From contig NZ_JAANIH010000010.1 in assembly GCF_014529705.1 (NCBI RefSeq), positions 62,001-126,000 of the forward strand: 64,000 bases of DNA, in the 5' to 3' direction. The notes below the pieces were generated by a model. It had not been told where the DNA came from. It did not search any database and saw nothing but the letters and a program-made list of their open reading frames with translations. This document shows, piece by piece, positions 53,158 through 61,595 of this stretch (position 1 is the stretch's first letter; each line of letters starts with the position of its first letter). The DNA comes from Bradyrhizobium campsiandrae (GTDB taxonomy: Bacteria; Pseudomonadota; Alphaproteobacteria; Rhizobiales; Xanthobacteraceae). Made by a program: the position numbers and the translations under genes.

Positions 53158-53236
53158 GGCGCGGTCCTTTGGTCCAGCCCGATCATAGCAAAAAGAAGCT
53201 CTCTCCGCGCGTGCTCTGTTGAAGGTTGCAGTGGAT

Positions 53237-53267
53237 CTATATATAGTCACAATGGTCATTATGGTCA
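53237..53267 (+). promoter_or_regulatory. Promoter and operator repeats before the antitoxin gene
   Basis: CTATATATAG (53237-53245) offers a -10-like element, followed by direct repeats ATGGTCA at 53252-53258 and 53261-53267 and a related AGTCAC at 53245-53250. Repeats at this position are expected for autoregulation by a Phd-type antitoxin with its toxin. AGGAG lies before the GTG start at 53280. Confidence 0.5.
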
Positions 53268-53279
53268 CAGGAGTGGATC

Positions 53280-53558
53280 GTGACAGCCTCCCGTAAAACC
53301 CACGCTCACGAATCGGATCATTGGACGGTTGCCGGCGCTAAAGCGCGCCTCTCCGAAGTGATTGAGCGCGCCCAGACTGATCCGCAGATCATCACCCGCC
53401 ACGGCAAGCCGAGCGTCGTCATCGTCTCGGCCGAGGAATGGGCGCGCAAGACCGTCCGCAAGGGGACCCTGGCCGAATTCCTGATGGCCTCGCCCCTGCG
53501 GGACGCCGATCTCGATCTCGATCGGGTTCGCGATCAGCCGCGCGACCTTGATCTATGA
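53280..53558 (+). CDS. Phd/YefM-family antitoxin
   Basis: 92 residues from GTG 53280 (MTASRKTHAHESDHWTVAGAKARLSEVIERAQTDPQIITRHGKPSVVIVSAEEWARKTVRKGTLAEFLMASPLRDADLDLDRVRDQPRDLDL). The WTVAGAKARLSEVIERA..DPQ.ITRHGK..VVIVS.EEW segment is the Phd/YefM DNA-binding fold. The C-terminal tail (LMASPL....DL...RD..RD.DL) should bind and block the VapC-type toxin. Stop overlaps the toxin start by ATGA. Confidence 0.92.
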   Translation: MTASRKTHAHESDHWTVAGAKARLSEVIERAQTDPQIITRHGKPSVVIVSAEEWARKTVRKGTLAEFLMASPLRDADLDLDRVRDQPRDLDL

Positions 53559-53992
53559 ATGTCCTGCTCGACACCAACGTGCTCTCCGAGGTTCGCCGGC
53601 CGGCGCCAGATCCGAAGGTGCTTGCCTGGCTCGATGCGATCGACGAGGACCGGGCCTTCATCAGCGTGACATCGATCGCCGAGCTCCGGCGCGGCATCGC
53701 CCTGATGGACGACGGCCGCCGTCGCGAAGCGCTGACGGCCTGGCTCGCAGAGGATCTGCCGGCGCGTTTCGCCGGCCGGATCCTGCCGATCGACCCGGCG
53801 ATCGCCGCACGCTGGGGCGATCTGATGGCACATGCCCGCCAGAGCGGCTTTGCCCTTTCGGTCATGGACGGGTTTTTCGCAGCGACGGCTCTCGACCGCG
53901 AACTCATGCTCGCGACCCGCAACACCAAGGATTTTGCTCCGCTGGGCGTGCCGCTGTTGAACCCCTGGACAGATGAAGGAGTCTCGGGATGA
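53555..53992 (+). CDS. vapC: VapC-family PIN toxin
   Basis: 145 residues from ATG 53555. PIN-domain acidic residues: MNVLLDTNVLSEVRRP (Asp6), a glutamate in SIAELRRGI, SVMDGFFAATALDRELMLATRNTKDF (Asp residues). The SEVRRP...P..LAWL pattern is that of FitB-like VapC. Expected to be a Mg-dependent RNase, often tRNA-directed. Its stop overlaps the next unknown gene (ATGA at 53989), so three genes share one transcript. Part of plasmid maintenance. Confidence 0.93.
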   Translation: MNVLLDTNVLSEVRRPAPDPKVLAWLDAIDEDRAFISVTSIAELRRGIALMDDGRRREALTAWLAEDLPARFAGRILPIDPAIAARWGDLMAHARQSGFALSVMDGFFAATALDRELMLATRNTKDFAPLGVPLLNPWTDEGVSG

Positions 53993-55077
53993 CTGCCCCT
54001 GCCCGTCTCCCGGACGTCGCCTCGCTCGAAGCCGTCCTGGCGGGTCTCGATCCGGCCTCGGCCGACGCGGACCTCATCCCGGCGCTGGCCGCCGCCTTTC
54101 CGGGCTTCGCCTTCGGCGTTGCGCCGGTCGACGACGAATACTGGCGCGACACAAGGTCGGTCCTTCGGCCGGACGGCACCCGGATCGGCGAATTGCGGCC
54201 ATGGATGACGGCCGAGCTCGCGAAAGACAACGGCGACATCGCGGCGGTGTGGCGCCGCCTGAAAGAGACCGATCTGCAGATCACCGAATGGCGCGGTACC
54301 AGCGCCTTCGTGTCCGCGCCAACAGGGCCCGGCGCGGCCGACTATATCCAGATTGCGCTTGGTCGCGAGATCGAGTGGCGCGCCGGCCCGATCGTCAATC
54401 CGAACTACCGACCGTGGGGCAAGGAGGAACTGCTTGATCCCGCTTGGCCTCGGCAGGACCCGCTCCCGGAGACGGACCGTCTCGCCGGTCCGCTCTACCG
54501 CCTGCTCGATCGCGCCGGCGGCGCGGTGATTCACGTCCGCAGCTTTCTTGACCGCTGTAGCCGCGTCGAGCGGGAGAAGCGGGAGGCCAAACGGCCCGAA
54601 TTGGAGCGTCGCGTCATTCGCGAGGTCGGGCCGGGCGGAACGCGCGAGACGCCGTTCCTCGACGCGGTGCCGGACTATTTTGAATTTGTCCCGAGGGAGC
54701 CGCGGTTCTTTCAAGACTGGGAGGAATCGAGCGCCAGGCCGCAGCGCGTGTTCGCGCATTGGGCGCTCGACGCCCGCGATTACACCCACAAGGGCGAGCG
54801 CGAGGTCGGCTTTATCCCCCGGCCCCTGAAGCCTCCGAAGGAGCGGCTGCTAATGACGCCGGAGGCTTCGGTGCATGCGCTGATGGACCGGATCGAATCC
54901 GTCGACCGCGAGGTCGGCCTGCCCTTCGGCTGGTTCTTTCTGATGACCCATGGCCATTGGGTCGAGCCGGACGTTGGGCTCGCGATTGCTGAAGGTCTGA
55001 AGGCACAGCGCGTCCGCCTTCCTGACCCGGACGCCCGCGTGTTGCTGCGCTGGGCCGATCGAAGCTACGGCTTCTGA
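53989..55077 (+). CDS. Unknown protein co-transcribed with VapC
   Basis: 362 residues from ATG 53989, overlapping the vapC stop. Notable segments: RDTRSVLRPDGTRIGELRPWMTAELAKDNGDIAAVW, then PDYFEFVPREPRFFQDWEESSARPQRVFAHWALDARDYTHKGEREVGFIPRPLKPP, and near the end EVGLPFGWFFLMTHGHWVEPDVGLAIAEGLKAQRVRLP. No catalytic motif or membrane segment is recognised. An integrase gene follows after 13 bases. The arrangement vapC - unknown - integrase suggests a shared transcript, with a role in maintenance or mobility as a guess only. Confidence 0.65.
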   Translation: MTAPARLPDVASLEAVLAGLDPASADADLIPALAAAFPGFAFGVAPVDDEYWRDTRSVLRPDGTRIGELRPWMTAELAKDNGDIAAVWRRLKETDLQITEWRGTSAFVSAPTGPGAADYIQIALGREIEWRAGPIVNPNYRPWGKEELLDPAWPRQDPLPETDRLAGPLYRLLDRAGGAVIHVRSFLDRCSRVEREKREAKRPELERRVIREVGPGGTRETPFLDAVPDYFEFVPREPRFFQDWEESSARPQRVFAHWALDARDYTHKGEREVGFIPRPLKPPKERLLMTPEASVHALMDRIESVDREVGLPFGWFFLMTHGHWVEPDVGLAIAEGLKAQRVRLPDPDARVLLRWADRSYGF

Positions 55078-55090
55078 CGGAGCGCCGCCG

Positions 55091-56263
55091 ATGGACGACA
55101 TCACCTCCCGCGTGCTGGTCTCCGATCCGGAAACCCGGCGGGCGCTGCAGCTCGACGCGCTCTCCGCGATCCTGCCCATGGAGCGGCGCGATCAGCTCGC
55201 CGAACTGCTCACTGACGACGACGTCGAGACACTGAAGCATCTCACGCGCGAGGGCGTGGGCGAGAACACCCTCCGAGCGCTCGCCTCCGATCTGGCCTAT
55301 CTTGAGGGTTGGGCGAGGACGGCGACAGGGTCGCCGTTGCCATGGCCGGCGCCGGAAAGCCTGGTGCTGAAATACGTGGCGCATCATCTTTGGGACCCGG
55401 CCAAACGCGAAACCGATCCGCACCACGGCATGCCGACCGCGGTCGCGACCGAGCTGCAGGACGCCTTGCTTCTCCGCACCATCGGGCCGCACGCGCCATC
55501 GACCGTCAAACGCCGGCTGGCAAATTGGGGCACGCTGCACCGCTGGAAAGGGCAGGAGGGCCCGTTCCACGCGCCCAGTCTTCGCGCGGCGCTAAGGCTC
55601 GCGGTCCGAGCCAGCGTCCGGCCGCGGCAGCGCAAGAGTAAACGCGCTGTCACCCGCGACGTGCTCGACCGGCTGCTCGCGACCTGTCGCTCCGACCGGA
55701 TCGTGGACACCCGCGATCTCGCAATCCTGCTCATGGCTTTTGCCTCCGGCGGCCGACGCCGGAGCGAGGTGGCAAGGCTCCGGGTCGAGCAGATCAGCGA
55801 CGAGGCCGCCGTGCCGCTCGATCCCAAGGACCCGCGATCGCCGACTTTGCCGTGCGTGGCCATCCACCTCGGCCGGACTAAAACCGGCGTCGCGGACGAG
55901 GCGGGGAGGGTGCTCCTGGTCGGTCCGCCGGTCGAGGCGCTGCGCGAATGGCTTGAGCGGGCCGACATCTCCAAGGGACCGGTCTTCCGTGCGATCGATC
56001 GCTGGGAGGCGTTGGAGGAACGGGCGCTCACGCCGCAGTCGATCAACCTGATCGTCAAGCGGCGCTGCGCCATGGCGGGCCTGGAGCCGCGGGAGTTTTC
56101 GGCGCATGGGCTGAGGTCCGGGTATCTGACCGAGGCAGCGCGTCAAGGCGTGGCCCTGCCTGAGGCGATGCAGCAGTCACAGCACCGATCGGTCCAACAA
56201 GCGGCGAGCTACTACAACGAGGCGGAAAGATCGTTTGGACGGGCAGCTCGCTTGATTCTCTGA
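55091..56263 (+). CDS. Tyrosine recombinase/integrase near repABC
   Basis: 390 residues from ATG 55091. N-terminal SAM-like domain (GVGENTLRALASDLAYLEGWARTATGSPLPWPAPESLVLKYVAHHL). Catalytic box: SGGRRRSEVARLRVEQI (Arg), FSAHGLRSGYLTEAARQGV (His-x-x-Arg) and QAASYYNEAERSFGRAARL (Tyr). The histidine of the second conserved position is replaced in MQQSQHRSVQ, as in a related plasmid subgroup. It lies immediately before the parS-repABC region and could resolve plasmid multimers. Confidence 0.9.
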   Translation: MDDITSRVLVSDPETRRALQLDALSAILPMERRDQLAELLTDDDVETLKHLTREGVGENTLRALASDLAYLEGWARTATGSPLPWPAPESLVLKYVAHHLWDPAKRETDPHHGMPTAVATELQDALLLRTIGPHAPSTVKRRLANWGTLHRWKGQEGPFHAPSLRAALRLAVRASVRPRQRKSKRAVTRDVLDRLLATCRSDRIVDTRDLAILLMAFASGGRRRSEVARLRVEQISDEAAVPLDPKDPRSPTLPCVAIHLGRTKTGVADEAGRVLLVGPPVEALREWLERADISKGPVFRAIDRWEALEERALTPQSINLIVKRRCAMAGLEPREFSAHGLRSGYLTEAARQGVALPEAMQQSQHRSVQQAASYYNEAERSFGRAARLIL

Positions 56264-56310
56264 TCCACGACGGCCCCATTTAACGCCGGGCCTTGCTCCG
56301 ACACAGGCCA

Positions 56311-56326
56311 GTTCTCAGATGAGAAC
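56311..56326. promoter_or_regulatory. parS-like palindrome 1
   Basis: GTT-CTCA-GA-TGAG-AAC differs from the repABC parS consensus (GTT, four bases, GC, four bases, AAC) only in the centre, GA instead of GC. It lies about 145 bases before repA. Likely bound by RepB. Confidence 0.7.
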
Positions 56327-56346
56327 TGGTGCCGGTGAATCGAAAA

Positions 56347-56362
56347 GTTCTCAGCTGAGAAC
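56347..56362. promoter_or_regulatory. parS-like palindrome 2
   Basis: GTT-CTCA-GC-TGAG-AAC matches the repABC parS consensus exactly and is a perfect 16-bp palindrome, 20 bases after the first. RepB binding here would give partition and repression of the operon. Confidence 0.82.
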
Positions 56363-56471
56363 ACTCCGGCTGGGCCAAGTGGTTAATTGCCGTTAACCCT
56401 TATTTGCTTGACCGACTCGGAGAAGTCGCCGAATTTACGCTCAATGTGGAAAATTTGGATACCGAGCGTAT

Positions 56472-57695
56472 ATGACGGCTCTAGCAGCAAATGACGCTAG
56501 CCACCGGACCGGCAAGAAAGTCCGCTCTCTAACGCGGCTTGTGGAGTCGGATGCCGATCTTCTGAGCGCCCAGCTCAAGGAGTTGCGGCTGCGCGCGTTT
56601 CCGCCGTCGTCCCTGAAAGAGCTTCGCAAATTCACCTCCGGCGAAGCAGCAAAGCTGATCGGCGTTACTGACGCCTACATTCGCCATCTCTCACTTGCCG
56701 GCGACGCCCCTGAGGCAGAGAAGACGGCCCGTGGGCGCCGCCTGTTTTCCCTTGAGCAGGTGCACGAGATCCGACGCACCCTTGCGAAGACCAAACAGAG
56801 CTACGTCCCGAACCGGCGGGAAGGGGAGCATCTCCAGGTCATCGCCGTCACGAACTTCAAGGGCGGCTCCGGCAAAACCACTACCGCCGCCCATGTGGCT
56901 CAACACTTCGCGATGAGGGGTTATCGCACTCTCGCGATTGATCTGGATCCTCAAGCATCGCTTTCTGCCCTATTCGGCCTCCAGCCGGAATTTGATCTCC
57001 AAGAGAACGAAACGTTGTATGGCGCAATCCGCTACGACGATGCGCGCCGGCCATTGTCCGAGATCATCCGAAAAACCTATTTCTCGGGCCTCGATATCGT
57101 TCCGGGCAATCTGGAGCTCCAGGAGTTCGAGCACGATACACCCAAGGTCCTGGCCGAACGGAACCGCGGCTCCGAGCGCATGTTTTTTTCGCGCATCGCA
57201 AGTGCGCTCGCGTCAGTCGAAGACAACTATGACGTCGTCATTCTCGACTGCCCGCCTTCTCTTGGTTTTCTCACGCTCTCCGCGCTGTGTGCCGCTCGCA
57301 GTGTTTTGGTGACGATCCATCCTCAGATGCTCGATGTCGCATCGATGTCGCAGTTCTTGCACATGACCGCGAGTCTTCTCGATGTTGTCGAGCAAGCCGG
57401 CGGCGACGCTGATTACGATTTCTTTCGTTACGTGATTACGCGTTTTGAACCCACGGACGGTCCTCAAGGCCAAATCGTTGGGCTCATGCGTAGTCTGTTC
57501 GGCGAGCGTGTCCTTACGACCGCAATTTTGAAGTCGACTGCGATCTCTGACGCAGGGTTGACCAAACAAACGCTGTACGAAGTCGGCCGCGAGAACTTTG
57601 TCCGGAGCACTTACGACCGCGCTCTTGAATCGCTCGATGGTGCGCATGCCGAGATCGAGAATCTTGTCAAAGAGGCATGGGGGAGGGCGGTGTGA
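56472..57695 (+). CDS. repA: RepA, ParA-type partition ATPase
   Basis: 407 residues from ATG 56472. An N-terminal helical/HTH region of about 115 residues (FTSGEAAKLIGVTDAYIRHLSLAG, a MerR-like recogniser) is followed by the ParA ATPase: VTNFKGGSGKTTTAAHVAQHFAMRGYRTLAIDLDPQASLSALFG (deviant Walker A near 130) and VVILDCPPSLGFLTLSALCAARSVLVTIHPQMLDVASMSQFL (Walker B and switch). RepA with RepB represses the operon and moves plasmid copies. It overlaps repB. Confidence 0.95.
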   Translation: MTALAANDASHRTGKKVRSLTRLVESDADLLSAQLKELRLRAFPPSSLKELRKFTSGEAAKLIGVTDAYIRHLSLAGDAPEAEKTARGRRLFSLEQVHEIRRTLAKTKQSYVPNRREGEHLQVIAVTNFKGGSGKTTTAAHVAQHFAMRGYRTLAIDLDPQASLSALFGLQPEFDLQENETLYGAIRYDDARRPLSEIIRKTYFSGLDIVPGNLELQEFEHDTPKVLAERNRGSERMFFSRIASALASVEDNYDVVILDCPPSLGFLTLSALCAARSVLVTIHPQMLDVASMSQFLHMTASLLDVVEQAGGDADYDFFRYVITRFEPTDGPQGQIVGLMRSLFGERVLTTAILKSTAISDAGLTKQTLYEVGRENFVRSTYDRALESLDGAHAEIENLVKEAWGRAV

Positions 57696-58675
57696 ACAAG
57701 CGACGTGACGCGCTCAAGGCCATGATGGCCCCAATTACCGCGCAGCCATCATCTGATGATCGGCAAACTCGCACGCCGGTCAAATCGGGATCGCTTAAGG
57801 CTATGGGGCTCTCTCTGCAGAGCCTATCGCAGGATGCCGACGAAGCGAGAGCACTCCGTGAGCAACTCGCTGGCGGAGATCACGTGGTGGAGCTCGATCC
57901 CACACTGATCGATCCGTCCTTTATTCGCGACCGGTTGGACGATGCGAAGGCTGCGGAGTTTGAAGCCTTCCAGGCCAGCATTGCCGAACATGGGCAACAA
58001 GTCCCGATTCTCGTCAGACCGAGCTCTCAAACCGAGGGGCGATATCAAGTCGCATATGGGCATCGGCGGCTAGAAGCGCTGCAGCGCCTTGGCCGACCGG
58101 TTAAGGCAATTGTCAAACACCTGAGCGACGAACAACTCGTAGTGGCCCAGGGCCGGGAAAACCTCGAGAGGCGCGATCTCTCTTTCATCGAGCGCGCGCT
58201 TTTCGCAGCGCGGCTTGAGGATCACGGGTTCGCTCGGTCAGCGTTGACGGCAGCCTTGGCAGTTCACAAGGGCAATCTATCCACGATGATCACGGTCGCA
58301 CGCAGCGTCCCCGAAGAGCTCATTATCGCCATCGGTCCGGCCCCTAAGGTTGGTCGGCCCCGGTGGGAACAATTGGCTGAACTCCTCACAAAGACTGGAG
58401 ACAGATGGCGCCAGGCGATCGCGTCGACTGGGTTCGATGCACTTGAGAGCGACACGCGGTTCGCCCGGGTTCTGAAGGGGCTGTCACCACGTCAGCCCAA
58501 AAAGACCAAGCAGCTCATTAAGTCAGATACTGGCGCTCCCCTCGCGCAGATCGTGCAGGGAAAAGATCGCCTTCAATTCACGATCGAAGAGAAATCAGCG
58601 CCAGCTTTCGGGTCTTACTTGATTGAACAGCTACCCGAAATCTACGCGGCGTTTCGACGTCGCGCCGATGCGTAA
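57677..58675 (+). CDS. repB: RepB, ParB-type partition protein
   Basis: 332 residues from ATG 57677; GTG 57692, which overlaps the repA stop (GTGA), would start MNKRRDALKAMMAPI and has a better-spaced GGGAGGG site, so it is the likelier start. The N-terminal ParB domain has VELDPTLIDPSFIRDRLDDAKAAEFEAFQASIAEHGQQVPILVRP and YQVAYGHRRLEALQRLGRPVKAIVKHLSDEQLVVAQGRENLERRDLSFIERALFA, with the CTPase motif GHRR and the helix-turn-helix region after it. Binds parS; the C-terminus gives dimerisation. Confidence 0.95.
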   Translation: MGEGGVNKRRDALKAMMAPITAQPSSDDRQTRTPVKSGSLKAMGLSLQSLSQDADEARALREQLAGGDHVVELDPTLIDPSFIRDRLDDAKAAEFEAFQASIAEHGQQVPILVRPSSQTEGRYQVAYGHRRLEALQRLGRPVKAIVKHLSDEQLVVAQGRENLERRDLSFIERALFAARLEDHGFARSALTAALAVHKGNLSTMITVARSVPEELIIAIGPAPKVGRPRWEQLAELLTKTGDRWRQAIASTGFDALESDTRFARVLKGLSPRQPKKTKQLIKSDTGAPLAQIVQGKDRLQFTIEEKSAPAFGSYLIEQLPEIYAAFRRRADA

Positions 58676-58713
58676 ACCGCGTTCCCGCAATACGAAGAAG
58701 GATTCATAGCGGC

Positions 58714-58769
58714 AAAAGAAAAGGCCCCCAAACGTTTCCGTCCGGAAGCCCTCTCTTGTCTGTTTGGCG
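58714..58769 (-). ncRNA. Antisense counter-transcribed RNA between repB and repC
   Basis: On the minus strand a TTGACT hexamer (58799-58804) and TTCTCT (58776-58781), 17 bases apart, form a promoter. The transcript would begin near 58769 and end in an 11-bp stem (58723-58750, with G-U pairs) followed by a T-rich run at 58714-58722. An antisense RNA of about 55 bases in this position represses repC in all well-studied repABC plasmids. Confidence 0.85.
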
Positions 58770-58868
58770 ACTGACAGAGAATCACTTCCGCGAATCGCAG
58801 TCAAGTGTCTCGTGAGAGACGGCGTCGTTTTGGCGAGCCGAATTCCTTTGCCCTGAAGAGGCAAAGAC

Positions 58869-60101
58869 ATGCAGTCACACTCTCCAACGACGCCCTTTGG
58901 GCGGCGATCATTGACACTTGCCCACGTGGCAAGCCAGATGGTGGCCACCGCGCGGCCACCCGAAAAGGTCGTACATAAATGGAAGATCTTTCACGCCATC
59001 TGCACGGCGCGGCCGCGGCTTGCCGTTTCCGAGCGTTCCTTGTCGGTTTTGAACGCGCTCCTGACCTTTCATCCGGAGACGGCACTTACGGGTGAAGACG
59101 ATCTGATCGTCTTTCCGTCGAACCATCAGTTGTCGCTGCGGACGCATGGAATGCCGGCGTCGACGCTGCGGCGTCACCTGGCCGTTCTCGTTGACGCGGG
59201 CCTGGTGGTACGGAGGGATAGTCCGAACGGCAAGCGCTACGCCCGGAAGGGCAGCGCCGGCGAGATCGAGCTCGCCTTCGGCTTTGATTTGTCGCCGCTG
59301 GTTGTCCGATCGGAGGAGTTTGAGAGTCTGGCGGCCGACATTGAGGCCGAAGCCAGGGCGCTCAAGCTTGTCCGGGAGCGGATCACGCTTTGCCGGCGCG
59401 ATCTTGCCAAGATGATCGCCACGGGCATTGAGGAAGGTGTTCCGACGCGTCGGGGAGGGCAGGGGCCGGCTGACTGGCAGGAAATCCACGTGGTCTTTCG
59501 CTCGATCGTTGACCAGATTCCACGCACCGCGACGCGGCAAGAACTCGAGCCGATCGCCGAAGAGCTGTCACAGCTTGCAGATGACGTCCTCAATCTTCTG
59601 GAAACACACGTTAAAACTACAAATCCTAGCGCCAATGAGTCCCATTCTGAGCGCCACATACAGAATTCAAATACAGATCCCTTTATTGATCTTGAACCTA
59701 GCCTTCCAGAAGGCAGGGCGGCGAGGATCGAGCCAAAACCTCAAGCGGCGAGGATGGCGGAAGGAACGTATCCGTTGGGAATGGTGCTGACCGCGTGCCC
59801 CGACATTGTCGATTACGCCAAGGGCGGCATCTCGAACTGGCGGGATTTCCTCGCCACCGCCGCCGTGGTTCGATCGATGCTGGGGATCAGTCCAAGCGCC
59901 TGGGAGGAGGCGCAAACAGTTCTGGGCGAAACCCAGGCCGCGGTTGTCGTCGCCTGCATCCTCCAGCGCGGCGCGGCGATCCGCTCCGCCGGTGGCTATC
60001 TGCGCGGTTTGACGCGGAAAGCCGAGGCCGGGGAGTTCTCGCTCGGACCGATCCTCATGTCGCAAATCAATTCGCGTCTCCACGAAAAGCGGCGGGCGTG
60101 A
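58869..60101 (+). CDS. repC: RepC replication initiator
   Basis: 410 residues from ATG 58869. N-terminal winged-helix region (TPFGRRSLTLAHVASQM..., KVVHKWKIFHAICTARPRLAVSERSLSVLNALLTFHPET, then IVFPSNHQLSLRTHGMPASTLRRHLAVLVDAGLVVRRDSPNGKRYARKG) is followed by a long helical region and a C-terminal domain with CPDIVDYAKGGISNWRDFLATAAVVRSMLGISPSAWEEAQ. RepC acts at an origin inside its own gene. Expression is limited by the antisense RNA just upstream. Confidence 0.95.
   Translation: MQSHSPTTPFGRRSLTLAHVASQMVATARPPEKVVHKWKIFHAICTARPRLAVSERSLSVLNALLTFHPETALTGEDDLIVFPSNHQLSLRTHGMPASTLRRHLAVLVDAGLVVRRDSPNGKRYARKGSAGEIELAFGFDLSPLVVRSEEFESLAADIEAEARALKLVRERITLCRRDLAKMIATGIEEGVPTRRGGQGPADWQEIHVVFRSIVDQIPRTATRQELEPIAEELSQLADDVLNLLETHVKTTNPSANESHSERHIQNSNTDPFIDLEPSLPEGRAARIEPKPQAARMAEGTYPLGMVLTACPDIVDYAKGGISNWRDFLATAAVVRSMLGISPSAWEEAQTVLGETQAAVVVACILQRGAAIRSAGGYLRGLTRKAEAGEFSLGPILMSQINSRLHEKRRA
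59600..59705 (+). other. Probable replication origin inside repC
   Basis: Within repC the codons from about 59600 to 59705 (NLLETHVKTTNPSANESHSERHIQNSNTDPFIDLEP) are distinctly A+T-rich against a GC-rich background and encode a low-complexity linker. In repABC plasmids the origin lies in such an AT-rich stretch in the middle of repC. Position is inferred from composition. Confidence 0.55.
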
Positions 60102-60719
60102 CGCGATGGCGACCTCACCTCCACATCGTCGTTTTGCCCTGCGTTCTCGAACTCGCCGCATGCTGGCGACTAACCACGAACGGTTGATCGAGCGACCCGA
60201 GAGCCGTCGAAAACTGAAACTGCGCGGCCGTCCGACGGTGTGCAGTTTCGCCGCCGTCGAATCGCACGCTGCCTGGGGATCGCCGGGTCGATCGTATCCA
60301 TCAGCCCGCGTCGGGGCTTCCGAAATGTCCCCGATCGGGAGGTGCACAAAAAGCCGCGACAATGGGCTCGCCGTGCGTGTTTCTCGCGCCGACCAAGAGC
60401 CGGGTGCGCGCGGCGATTGCAGATCTCTCTCCGTCTGGGCTGTTGCTCCCGGTTACATGGCTGGATTCCTATGGCCGTCGACGGCACGTCGGCCCCTGGA
60501 GCCAAGAATTTTCCCCTGCCGGTTTCCCCTGCAAGCGGGACCCCGACCGGCATTCCTCGCGCATGCGCCTGCGGCGCCAAAATTCGTGGCTCCAGCCGGG
60601 GCGCAGCGCTGCGCTTGCCCTCCGCTCGCCTCTGGCGTGCTCCGGCTCTGTTTCGTCTTCCCGGCCATGAACGGATCGCCATCGCAACGGGGCACAGCCC
60701 CACAAGATGGAGAAAGACA
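60102..60719. other. Gene-free stretch between repC and ssb
   Basis: About 620 bases. An inverted repeat GAAACTGC/GCAGTTTC (60216-60223 and 60242-60249) follows repC. Open frames exist on both strands but lack ribosome sites and recognisable motifs, although one plus-strand frame from 60362 (MGSPCVFLAPTKSRVRAAIADLSPSG) looks partly protein-like. The last 100 bases lead into ssb. Confidence 0.35.
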
Positions 60720-61052
60720 ATGCGCAACATCGCCGAATTCACCCTCATCGGTCGGGTCGGAACCATCAAGCAAGTCGGCAAGACCGTTCGCGTCAGCGTC
60801 TGCGCCAACTATCCCTTCAAGGACGACAAAGGTCAGTGGAAGGACGACGCGCACTGGAACGAAGTCACGATCTTCACGAAGGCGATCCAGTCCTACGTGA
60901 GCGAGCACGTCAGCAAGGGTGACCTCGTCCACGTCCGCGGACGGCTTCGGCAGAACAGCTATGAGCGCGACGGCCAGCGGGTTTACACCGTTGATCTTAT
61001 CGCTCTGGAGGTCGGCCGGCTGGCGCAGGCCAGCGAGCGCGCCGCCGCATAG
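60720..61052 (+). CDS. ssb: Single-stranded-DNA-binding protein
   Basis: 110 residues from ATG 60720 (MRNIAEFTLIGRVGTIKQVGKTVRVSVCANYPFKDDKGQWKDDAHWNEVTIFTKAIQSYVSEHVSKGDLVHVRGRLRQNSYERDGQRVYTVDLIALEVGRLAQASERAAA). An OB fold of the SSB family, with no Gly/Pro-rich linker and no acidic C-terminal tip (the DDDIPF-type peptide), so it is the short plasmid form. GGAGAAAGA precedes the start. A terminator hairpin follows. Confidence 0.92.
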   Translation: MRNIAEFTLIGRVGTIKQVGKTVRVSVCANYPFKDDKGQWKDDAHWNEVTIFTKAIQSYVSEHVSKGDLVHVRGRLRQNSYERDGQRVYTVDLIALEVGRLAQASERAAA

Positions 61053-61054
61053 TG

Positions 61055-61088
61055 AATCGGCGGGGGGGTTTCGGCCTCCCCGCCGATT
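61055..61088 (+). terminator. Hairpin after ssb
   Basis: An 11-bp perfect stem (AATCGGCGGGG / CCCCGCCGATT) lies two bases after the ssb stop, with a 12-base loop. No T tract; partial terminator or RNA-stability element. Confidence 0.5.
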
Positions 61089-61112
61089 CCCGCCTTCCCG
61101 GTTGCGCTAATC

Positions 61113-61484
61113 TCAGTATGGCAATTTGCGTGATCGCGTCTGACGCGCAAGGCCACGCTCGGCTTGATTTTTCTTTTCGATTGCGGACACCAGCTCATCG
61201 TAATCGATACCGCTTTTATTCAGCGCACGACGGGCATCGGTATCGTTGAAGCCAAGCAATTCGAATACACTCATATTGAGGCTCGATGCGATGCGTTCGA
61301 TGGTTCGGAACGTCGGATTCCCCCTGCCGCGCACCATCGTGTAGTAGGTGCCGCGCGCAAGGCCTAGCTTTCGCTGGAAGCGTTCCGTCCCACCGTTCTC
61401 GATTTCGAGTTGCTGGAGCCGGGCTGCAAGCATTTCACTCAGAACAGAATGATTGATCGCCTGGGGTTTGCGGACTGGTGACAT
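61113..61484 (-). CDS. XRE-family HTH regulator
   Basis: 123 residues from ATG 61484 (MSPVRKPQAINHSVLSEMLAARLQQLEIENGGTERFQRKLGLARGTYYTMVRGRGNPTFRTIERIASSLNMSVFELLGFNDTDARRALNKSGIDYDELVSAIEKKNQAERGLARQTRSRKLPY). The Cro/C1-type HTH covers about 18-75 (LARGTYYTMVRGRGNPTFRTIERIASSLNMSVFELL). The C-terminal part is charged. It converges on ssb. Probably represses genes nearby; its target is unknown. Confidence 0.85.
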   Translation of the reverse strand: MSPVRKPQAINHSVLSEMLAARLQQLEIENGGTERFQRKLGLARGTYYTMVRGRGNPTFRTIERIASSLNMSVFELLGFNDTDARRALNKSGIDYDELVSAIEKKNQAERGLARQTRSRKLPY

Positions 61485-61595
61485 GGCAGGTTGGCTTTCG
61501 GGTCCACCGGGAGAAACGCCGGGGAACATACACCAAGCCCGAGGTCCAGTATATTGGACGTTGGAGAATTTTTACAGACAAGTCCTTGAAACGAC

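Noticed and set aside
60106..60900. 264-codon plus-strand frame and overlapping frames before ssb
   Set aside because: Arg/Pro/Ser-rich, overlaps ssb, no start signal; treated as leader.
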